From Flavobacteriales bacterium (GTDB taxonomy: Bacteria > Bacteroidota > Bacteroidia > Flavobacteriales_E > Vicingaceae), in assembly GCA_020635825.1 (NCBI GenBank), contig JACJZA010000036.1, positions 1 through 6,364 of the forward strand: a stretch of 6,364 nucleotides of DNA, written 5' to 3'. Positions 1 to 5,600 of the stretch are shown here, in pieces (the first letter of the stretch is position 1; the number at the start of each line of letters is the position of its first letter). The translations under genes and the position numbers were made by a program. The notes under the pieces were generated by a model. It had not been told where the DNA came from, did not search any database, and saw nothing but the letters and a program-made list of their open reading frames with translations.

Positions 1-1118
1 TTCAAATGTGAATAAATCTCCGTTGTAGAAACAGAAGAATGCCCCAACAATTCCTTGATTACATAAATAGAAACGCCCTTTTGAGCCAGATTAGAAGCGA
101 AAGAATGCCGAAGAGTATGAAAATGAATACCTTCATCCAGATTAGCAGCTCTCACAGCCTTTTTAAAGTTTTTAGAAAAATAATCCCCAGTAAAAGGAAA
201 TCCATTCTCCTTCCCAAACACATATTTTCCCTTTACAATTGAATGACTATGAATATCCACTTTATTACTATTTGCCATGCTATGCGGAGCCTGCACTGAG
301 CCTTGTCGAAGTGTCGAAGTGCCCACAACTGAATAACTACGAATATCAACAGCATTACCATTCGTCATATTGTGCTCATCACTTATTTCACTTTTGCTTT
401 TTGCCTTTTCACTTCTTTTTACATTCTTAATTCTAAATTCTGCATTCTGAATTCTGCCTTTAAGTATTTCTTGAACCTCCTCCCCAAACGGAACATACCT
501 CTGATTCTTCCCTTTCGTTGTAAATTCCTCATCACCCACAATTATAACCTTACTTGCAAAATCAATGTTGGTCCATTTCAGATTAACAATTTCACTTAAT
601 CTTAGTCCAGTTGAAAATCCAAAAACGATGGCGTCCTTTAGTAATTGATTAGGTAGGCAATCAACTATTTTTTGTAGTTCAGTTGAGTTAATAAAAGTTG
701 GATTTAACTTTACTTTTTTGGGCAGTTTAACTTTAATAAAATGATTATCAGTAACATAGCCCCAATCAATCGCCTTATTGAAAGCAGCTTTTAAGGTGCG
801 GTAATATACACGGTAACCTTTTGTTACTTTTTGCTGTAGATGAGTAACAAACATTTCCACATCTTTATAAGCAATTGTATTTAAAGCTCTCTGCACACCA
901 AAGTATTTTTCAAAATGTTGAAATGCATTTATAACTGATCTGTAATAACTAACAGTTCTATTTGCTTTAATATGTTCTTTATACTCCTGGCTAAAAACTC
1001 TAAGAGTAATTATTTGATCCGGTTTACTATTACTATTTACATTAACTGCAAACAATAACCTAAGCTTTTCAATATCCTCTAAGGATAACTTATCTAATAA
1101 ATTATTTATACCTTCCAT
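1..1118 (-). CDS. Tyrosine recombinase (integrase), 3' end outside window, with repeat-derived insertion
   Basis: Site-specific DNA recombinase that would integrate and excise the element. The frame is open from ATG at 1118 to the window edge (372 codons, no stop seen). GAAGGA at 1128-1133, nine bases upstream, supports the start. An N-terminal SAM-like core-binding domain spans about residues 35-130 (TLRVFSQEYKEHIKANRTV, then YYRTLKAAFNKAIDWGYV). The catalytic domain has R173 (STGLRLSE), a beta-hairpin lysine at K202 (TKGKNQRYVP), H334 and R337 (HTLRHSF), H360 (LLGHSSVSTT) and nucleophile Y369 (EIYSHL). All catalytic residues are present, and only a short C-terminal tail should be missing. 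The oddity is residues about 221-296: between VPFGEEV and KYVFGKENG there are about 60 more residues than in XerD-type enzymes, and they are encoded by repeat DNA. The enzyme looks intact, but its activity with this loop is unknown. It probably belongs with the small HTH gene upstream. Confidence 0.95.
   Translation of the reverse strand, partial: MEGINNLLDKLSLEDIEKLRLLFAVNVNSNSKPDQIITLRVFSQEYKEHIKANRTVSYYRSVINAFQHFEKYFGVQRALNTIAYKDVEMFVTHLQQKVTKGYRVYYRTLKAAFNKAIDWGYVTDNHFIKVKLPKKVKLNPTFINSTELQKIVDCLPNQLLKDAIVFGFSTGLRLSEIVNLKWTNIDFASKVIIVGDEEFTTKGKNQRYVPFGEEVQEILKGRIQNAEFRIKNVKRSEKAKSKSEISDEHNMTNGNAVDIRSYSVVGTSTLRQGSVQAPHSMANSNKVDIHSHSIVKGKYVFGKENGFPFTGDYFSKNFKKAVRAANLDEGIHFHTLRHSFASNLAQKGVSIYVIKELLGHSSVSTTEIYSHL
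240..376. repeat. Imperfect direct repeat, 90-base offset (copies at 241-286 and 331-376)
   Basis: The two 46-base copies align without gaps at an offset of exactly 90 bases, with about 33 of 46 positions identical by eye. Because 90 is a multiple of three, both copies are read in the same frame of the integrase, giving H-x-M-x-N-x-N-x-V-D-I-x-S-x-S at residues 249-263 and again at 279-293. The 44 bases between the copies hold the ACTGAGC..TCGAAG unit. This suggests a duplication that occurred with or after arrival of the repeat. Confidence 0.75.
422..456. repeat. AATTCTG-type short tandem repeat, copy 1 (inside integrase)
   Basis: Degenerate 7-base units of the form AATTCTG/CATTCTG/AATTCTA follow each other here. 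The same units, with almost the same order, occur at 1204-1239 and more loosely at 1340-1375 and 1566-1596. On the coding strand of the integrase this part reads IQNAEFRIKN, a translation typical of this repeat and not of recombinases. Confidence 0.8.
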
Positions 1119-1127
1119 TGTTCTTAA

Positions 1128-1133
1128 TCCTTC
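1128..1133 (-). promoter_or_regulatory. Ribosome binding site of the integrase
   Basis: On the minus strand this reads GAAGGA, nine bases before the ATG at 1118. An earlier ATG just upstream on the same strand meets a stop after two further codons, so the start at 1118 is the supported one. The plus-strand operon, in contrast, has no comparable site before its starts. Confidence 0.7.
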
Positions 1134-1160
1134 ATTATTAATTACAATTTTTATTTTATC

Positions 1161-1190
1161 ATTCCGCGATTGGTGCGGAATCTTTTTTTT
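1161..1190 (+). terminator. Hairpin followed by T-tract (terminator-like, or a dispersed hairpin repeat)
   Basis: A perfect 7-base inverted repeat, ATTCCGC (1161-1167) and GCGGAAT (1175-1181), encloses a 7-base loop, GATTGGT. It is followed by C and eight T residues on the plus strand. That is the layout of an intrinsic terminator for plus-strand transcription, yet no plus-strand gene ends upstream. It lies upstream of the integrase in the minus direction, where no T-run follows the stem. It may block antisense transcription into the spacer, or be a copy of a dispersed palindromic repeat. Confidence 0.45.
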
Positions 1191-1203
1191 ATGTTTTTGC
1201 TTT

Positions 1204-1239
1204 TAATTCATAATTCTTAATTCTGCATTCTAAATTCTG
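1204..1239. repeat. AATTCTG-type short tandem repeat, copy 2
   Basis: Degenerate 7-base units (AATTCAT, AATTCTT, AATTCTG, CATTCTA, AATTCTG) are arranged almost as in the copy at 422-456 inside the integrase. The near match of a noncoding copy to a coding one is the best evidence that the integrase insertion is repeat-derived. Confidence 0.8.
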
Positions 1240-1269
1240 TTTCCCTTGCAATTTTGTAATCTGTTTCAC

Positions 1270-1299
1270 ATCTCCACGTCTTAACGTTTCAACGTTTTT
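1270..1299. repeat. TCTCCACGT / AACGTTTC repeat unit
   Basis: The sequence ATCTCCACGTCTTAACG followed by TTTCAACGTTTTT has relatives at 1385-1395 (TTTCCACGTTT) and 1502-1530 (TATCTCCACGTTTCTCCG followed by TCTCAACGTAC). These form a second degenerate repeat type in the spacer. No function is evident. Confidence 0.6.
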
Positions 1300-1314
1300 A
1301 CCTTTTTTCTTTTC

Positions 1315-1380
1315 ATTCTAACTCCTAGCTACTAGCTCCTAAATTCTGTTTTCTGACTTCTGTATTCTGAATTCCGTCTT
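1315..1380. repeat. Degenerate CTAGCTCCTAAATTCTG-type repeat tract
   Basis: The tract begins with CTAACTCCTAGCTACTAGCTCC (split as CTAACTCC, TAGCTA, CTAGCTCC) and continues into TTCTG-type units (AAATTCTG, TTTTCTG, ACTTCTG, TATTCTG, AATTCCG). It is a more diverged relative of the AATTCTG arrays at 422-456 and 1204-1239. Confidence 0.55.
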
Positions 1381-1442
1381 CCGTTTCCACGTTTTTCCTT
1401 CACAACCGAATCCCAACGAATAACCATGAATAACTTTTTCTA

Positions 1443-1557
1443 TGGCGGTTCCTTTTCTTCCTCATCCTCTTCTTTGGAGTTTATACTGAGCGAAGTCGAA
1501 GTATCTCCACGTTTCTCCGTCTCAACGTACTTACGGCGGTTCTTCCTCATCTTCTGG
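1443..1557. repeat. Direct repeat of the HTH gene's 3' end (1443-1475 and 1535-1557) around a repeat unit
   Basis: GGCGGTTC followed by TCTTCCTCATC occurs at 1535-1553, within the last codons of the HTH gene, and again with a few extra bases at 1443-1466. On the minus strand the first copy ends in DEEEPP-stop and the second, in another frame, in DEEEKEPP-stop. The stretch between them contains ACTGAGCGAAGTCGAAGT (1485-1502) and a TCTCCACGT unit. This looks like a repeat unit that entered the 3' end of the gene and duplicated its tail. Confidence 0.65.
1485..1502. repeat. ACTGAGCGAAGTCGAAGT dispersed repeat unit
   Basis: This 18-base unit is related to ACTGAGCCTTGTCGAAGTG at 295-313 in the integrase insertion; the two share ACTGAGC and GTCGAAGT around a variable centre. 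From general knowledge, such units recur many times in some Bacteroidota-related and other environmental genomes. Here it lies between the two copies of the HTH gene tail. Confidence 0.7.
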
Positions 1558-1839
1558 TTCTTTATCATTCTGACTACTGTCTTCTGAATTCTGATTTCTT
1601 TCTTCTTTGATCCACTCATCCAACTCATTTTCGTAGAAGTATAAATATTTACCTGATGGCTTATGAAATGGTATTTTCCTCTGAGAAGTTAATTTGTAGA
1701 TATGTGATTGCGACATACTGAGATAATCAGCTGCCTCAACTAAAGTAAGCGGTTTGGTTTTAATCTTTTTAATAAATTGCTCAATCTCGTTAAGATTTAA
1801 GTTTTTCGGTGTTGACTCTTCCTTGTTTTTGGTACGCAT
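1531..1839 (-). CDS. Excisionase/AlpA-like helix-turn-helix DNA-binding protein
   Basis: A 102-residue protein with a MerR-like winged helix-turn-helix of the HTH_17/excisionase family at residues about 30-78: LTLVEAADYLSMSQSHIYKL (helix-turn-helix), then RKIPFHKPSGKYLYFYENEL and DEWI (wing and closing helix). Such proteins bind element DNA as recombination directionality factors or regulators of excision. Its place next to the integrase, on the same strand, fits that role. The start ATG at 1839 is supported by AGGA at 1847-1850, seven bases upstream. Residues 81-102 (Asn/Ser/Gln-rich, then acidic, ending PEDEEEPP) are encoded by AATTCTG-type repeat DNA and the duplicated tail, so the C-terminus is probably not ancestral. 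The DNA-binding domain is intact. Whether it acts as a true excisionase or only as a regulator cannot be decided from sequence. Confidence 0.88.
   Translation of the reverse strand: MRTKNKEESTPKNLNLNEIEQFIKKIKTKPLTLVEAADYLSMSQSHIYKLTSQRKIPFHKPSGKYLYFYENELDEWIKEERNQNSEDSSQNDKEPEDEEEPP
1566..1596. repeat. AATTCTG-type repeat within the 3' end of the HTH gene
   Basis: CATTCTGACTACTGTCTTCTG followed by AATTCTGATTTC belongs to the same degenerate family as 422-456 and 1204-1239. On the minus strand it encodes the low-complexity stretch NQNSEDSSQND of the HTH protein, showing a second gene of this module into which the repeat has been read through. Confidence 0.6.
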
Positions 1840-1885
1840 TTTTCATTCCTATTTTGTTGTTGCTTGTTAGGAGTGCAAAATCGTT

Positions 1886-1940
1886 CCAATTCGAGAATGT
1901 TAATTTTCGAAGCAAAAATTCGAAGCTGATTCGAATTTGG
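1886..1940. promoter_or_regulatory. Cluster of four TTCGA sites: candidate operator or Xis-binding array
   Basis: TTCGA occurs at 1890-1894 and the palindrome TTCGAA at 1906-1911, 1919-1924 and 1930-1935, four times in 46 bases. The outer ends also form an inverted pair, CCAATTCGA (1886-1894) and TCGAATTTGG (1931-1940). The cluster lies in the 105-base gap upstream of the HTH gene and just after the stop of the 180-residue HTH protein. This position and clustering suit binding by one of these HTH proteins for autoregulation or recombination. Which protein binds is unknown. Confidence 0.5.
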
Positions 1941-1944
1941 TAGG

Positions 1945-2487
1945 TTAATGTATGTTTAGTTCTTTACAAATTCTTCTTACAGTGTTATCTGAAAATCCCA
2001 CTTCAGCAGCAATTCTTGAAAAATTTAGTTTTCCATTTCGCTTGCGTGTATTATCAGCAATATTTTGTATTCTATTTCTATCCAATTGATCATAGTCAAT
2101 TTTGGCATACTTAATTTTATTGTACTTTTTTATTTTATTATGTGCTATCGCCAATTGATTATTTAGAATTTCCTTATCTCTCACATGTTCAGCTATAATT
2201 TTTTCACTACTATTTTCACCTTTTTCATCATTTCCTATTTTATCATTCAAAATTTGAATCTCTTTTTTAATTGCCTTTTTATAGCTAGGTTTATTACTGT
2301 ATAAGTCCTGGTCGGGTACAATTCCCCTTTTAATTTTATTCTTATAGTTCCTCAATAGTTCATCATAAAAAAGTATTTTTTCCTTATCACTTTTAAGCTT
2401 GTTAGCAAATTCAATATTTGTTTTTAAATCAAATACATTTATTGCTTCGTTGTAATTTTTAATTATCTTTACTTCTTTATCGTTCAT
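1945..2487 (-). CDS. Uncharacterised protein with C-terminal helix-turn-helix
   Basis: A 180-residue basic protein that I do not recognise as a named family. Residues about 1-150 are rich in Lys, Asn, Ile and Asp and look largely helical, with possible coiled-coil stretches at about 64-88 and 96-125. No signal peptide or membrane segment is visible. The last 27 residues form a resolvase-like helix-turn-helix: LNFSRIAAEVGFSDNTVRRI followed by CKELNIH (residues 154-180), with the turn at EVGFSDNTV. It should bind DNA, with the N-terminal part perhaps for oligomerisation. The ATG at 2487 has only a weak GGTG seven bases upstream. The gene lies between the integrase-Xis module and the nuclease-helicase gene and is divergent from the latter across 141 bases, so it could regulate that operon or serve the mobile element. 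Both roles are inference. Confidence 0.75.
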   Translation of the reverse strand: MNDKEVKIIKNYNEAINVFDLKTNIEFANKLKSDKEKILFYDELLRNYKNKIKRGIVPDQDLYSNKPSYKKAIKKEIQILNDKIGNDEKGENSSEKIIAEHVRDKEILNNQLAIAHNKIKKYNKIKYAKIDYDQLDRNRIQNIADNTRKRNGKLNFSRIAAEVGFSDNTVRRICKELNIH

Positions 2488-2628
2488 AAAGTTGCACCAA
2501 AAAGTTTAATTATTAAATAATTTATAATTACTTCACAAAATCTTAAATTTATATTTAAAGTTATAATATTTTTAAACAAAGCTTATTATAAATTGGTATT
2601 TTAAAACATTAATTCCATAATCTTGTAC
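2488..2628. promoter_or_regulatory. Divergent intergenic region with candidate promoters and a dyad
   Basis: This very AT-rich region separates the minus-strand HTH gene from the plus-strand nuclease-helicase gene, so both promoters should lie here. A perfect TATAAT stands at 2562-2567 on the plus strand, but I see no good -35 partner, so no promoter is assigned firmly. A perfect 7-base inverted repeat, AATTATT (2508-2514) and AATAATT (2516-2522), centred at 2515, lies 20-35 bases before the minus-strand start and may be an operator, though such dyads arise easily in AT-rich DNA. Confidence 0.5.
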
Positions 2629-5600
2629 ATGAGCAATCAGCCTAAAATTTTAGACAATTCAAGCAATCCATTTAAGGTAAAAAGTTTTTTATCGGAACAA
2701 TTATCATCTGGTAATTTTACTCAATTTAGTGTTGCAACTGGTTATTGGGATTTACCCGCCGTTTTAGAGTTAAAGGATTCATTAGAAATATTCTTAAATA
2801 ATAATTTATTTTCTGAAATAAGATTTTTAATTGGTGAAGAACCAACTATTAGATCATCACAACTAGATACATCTTTTCCGGAGAAATATCTTAAATCAGA
2901 TTTATCGGGGCTTCCCTTCAAACCTGAATTTAAGGAAGTTGTTGAATTTCTTACTAAGTACATTGATACCGGTAGAATAATAGTAAAATTGTATAAAAAA
3001 TCTTTCCTTCATGCAAAATGCTATATTCTTGGAAGCGAAGCTGAACATTCTGTCGGCATTATCGGCAGCTCCAATTTTACTAAAAACGGTCTACTCGGTA
3101 ATACTGAATTAAATGATGTAGAATATGATCACCGTATTGTAAATTACCTTCCTCAAAATGAAAATCAAGATCCAAGCCATAGAAGTTGGTTCGAAAAATT
3201 ATGGAATGACGAACAAAGTATTGAGTGGACAAAGCAATTCAAAATCGAAATTCTTGGGTTAAGTAAATTTGGCTCATTAAGCTATTCTCCTTATGAACTT
3301 TACATAAAAATACTATATGAAATTTATGGTGATGATATTGAAATTGAGGAAAATCTTCGTGCAGAAACATTCTTACAATCTCGTGTGGATTTGACATTGT
3401 TTCAAGAAGAAAGTGTAAAAAAAGTAATCGCTCGTCTTCGTAATCCAAAAATTGGAATGTGTTTAGTTGCTGATAGTGTTGGTCTTGGTAAATCCTTCAT
3501 TGCAAAAAAAATATTAGAAGAATTCGGCTATTTTGGGCGGTTAAATGTTGTTATTATTTGTCCAGCATCATTAAGAGAAGATTGGGAAAATCACTTAAAG
3601 GATATAACATTAAATGCACCAATTTACTCAATTACTGAATTTGCTTTAGATGAAAGTTTTGAATCAGTTAAACATGATTTAATGCAGCGTAAAATTAAAT
3701 CAAAAAACAGAAATGCAGTTGAACTTCTGGTTATTGATGAAAGCCATAATCTTAAAACCCAAGCAAGTAAATCCTTTAGACATCTTTTGGAAATATTAAC
3801 TGACCACGAATATTGTGAAAACTATCCAAAAATTTTAATGCTTTCAGCTACTCCAGTTAATAATGGCATCAAAGATTTAGCAAATCAAATTTTACTTGCT
3901 AAAGGTGGTAACGACAAATTTTTCGCTGGTTTAGGAATTGAAAGTATAACTTCTTTTTTCCGGTCAACGCAAAGTGAATTTCGTAGAATTGGTTCAGAAG
4001 AAGTCTTTTCAGAACTTTATCCAATTCTTAATAGAATAATGGTTAAACGTACACGCCATCAAGTCAAGAAGGATTTTCCGGATGCTACCCTAAATGGTGA
4101 AAAGATAATCTTTCCTGAAGAAAATCTTGAAAATGTTCTCTATGAACTTGATAGTCGTAAAATCCGCAAAATTATTAGCAATGAATTAGACTTATTATCC
4201 AAAAGTGATTCAAAACTTTTTGAATTTTTTACTATTGAAATGTCTGATTATGAAGAAGAGGAAGAAGATAAACTTGGTCTTGAAGAATTCTTCAAACTGA
4301 AAAAAGAAATTGTAAGAAAAAATCAAACTGAATACGAATCAATATTTCATTTTATTGACCGTGCAATTAAAGGTCTTAAACTTGTTCCCTATAGTTACCT
4401 TACTGAGAAATTAATAAAAACCTCTGATGAAGAATCTCAAGCAAATTCACGTAAAAATTTAACTGGCGTAATGAAGGTTACTTTATTTAAATCTTTCGAT
4501 TCTTCTATTTTTACTTTCTCAAAAAGGATTGAGCGCTATTCAAAATACTTAGAACAGTTTGAGAAATTATTTTTTGATGAGAATATACTTGTCAAGCCAG
4601 CCATTATTTCAAAAGCTTTACGTAGATTTGAAGATGAACCGGATGAAGATGTAATTGATTTGATTTATGAAGAAATTGAAAAATTTAATGCTCGTCAAAA
4701 TAATAATGATACTCCAGAGAAAGCATTTGTTAAGATTTCATTAGATGATTACAATACATCTAACATTAAAAGCTTTATTTCTCAAGATAAAGAAATTATA
4801 AAACTTCTAAATCGTGTAATTGATTCTATCGACAAAGATACAAAACTGTTAAAATTAAAGTCCTTGCTGAATGATCTAAAAGGTCAAAAGGTTTTAATAT
4901 TCTCTTATTTTGCTACAACAGTTGATTATCTCAAACAAGAATTAACTGAAAAATTTCTTAACTCAATTGATTTAGAACTTGAGGAAGTAGCATTCTTAAA
5001 AAGTAAGAATGGTAAATTCAAATCAGAATATGTCAAAAGATTCGCTCCAAAAGCTCAAAATCAAATTTCATCCGAAGGATTAGTAAACAACAAAAAAGAA
5101 CTCAAAATATTATGCTCAACCGATGTATTGAGTGAAGGTCAAAACCTTCAAGATTGTGGCATTATTATTAACTATGATCTGCATTGGAATCCGGTAAAAA
5201 TGGTTCAGCGTAATGGTCGTATAAATCGTCTTGGTTCTACTTTTGAAACTGTTAATGTTTTTAACTTCCGCCCTGAAGATCAGCTTGATAAATTTTTACG
5301 TTTGATGTTAAAATTACAAGAAAAAATACAAGTTATTGGTGCAAGTGTTGGGCTTGATAGTAGCGTACTTGGTGAAAATATTACACCTAAACAATTTGGT
5401 TTAATTGAAAATATCTATAGTGATGATCCTGAAAAACAAAAACAAGCAATTGAGTCCCTTGAAAGAGAAAATGATTTAGCTTTTGATGAAGTTTTTGAAA
5501 ATGATCTCCGTACATTTATGCGTAAAGCTTCTGATGATGAAAAAGAAAGAATTAGAAATCTGAATCTTGAAAAATGGTGTGACTTAGAAAAGTTAACAGA

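Larger units (their letters stand above)
231..458 (-). repeat. Repeat-DNA insertion inside the integrase gene, in frame
   Basis: This stretch encodes integrase residues about 221-296, a hydrophilic segment with no counterpart in typical tyrosine recombinases. It contains three recognisable repeat types: AATTCTG-type units at 422-456, an ACTGAGCCTTGTCGAAGTG unit at 295-313 with tandem TCGAAGTG copies at 306-321, and a GAATAACTACGAATATC-type unit present twice (241-286 and 331-376). The same repeat types reappear in the noncoding region at 1200-1530. The insertion has kept the reading frame open. Its borders are estimated from where the recombinase family pattern stops and resumes. Confidence 0.8.
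1119..1530. other. Gene-free, repeat-rich spacer between integrase and HTH gene
   Basis: I find no convincing gene in this 412-base stretch on either strand. A short minus-strand open frame at 1440-1628 is made of repeat sequence and overlaps the HTH gene in another frame, so I do not treat it as a gene. The stretch contains the integrase ribosome-binding site (1128-1133), a hairpin with a T-tract (1161-1190), and from about 1200 a nearly continuous run of short degenerate repeats of at least four types (AATTCTG-like, TCTCCACGT/AACGTTTC-like, CGAATAACCATGAATAAC-like and ACTGAGCGAAGTCGAAGT). Confidence 0.8.

Noticed and set aside
231..458. Reading the integrase as a pseudogene broken by repeats
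   Set aside because: Codon-by-codon reading from 1118 to 3 shows no stop and no frameshift, and family sequence resumes in the same frame after the insertion, so it is altered but not visibly broken.
39..599. Three short plus-strand open frames opposite the integrase
   Set aside because: They are antisense to the integrase, whose catalytic residues are clear in the minus frame, and their translations are repeat-derived low-complexity sequence.
1200..1600. CRISPR array in the repeat-rich spacer
   Set aside because: The repeats are short, degenerate and of several kinds, with no constant repeat length or regular unique spacers, and no cas gene is present.
1440..1628. Minus-strand open frame of 62 codons overlapping the 3' end of the HTH gene
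   Set aside because: It is a different frame made of repeat DNA and the duplicated gene tail, has no family resemblance, and overlaps the well-supported HTH gene.
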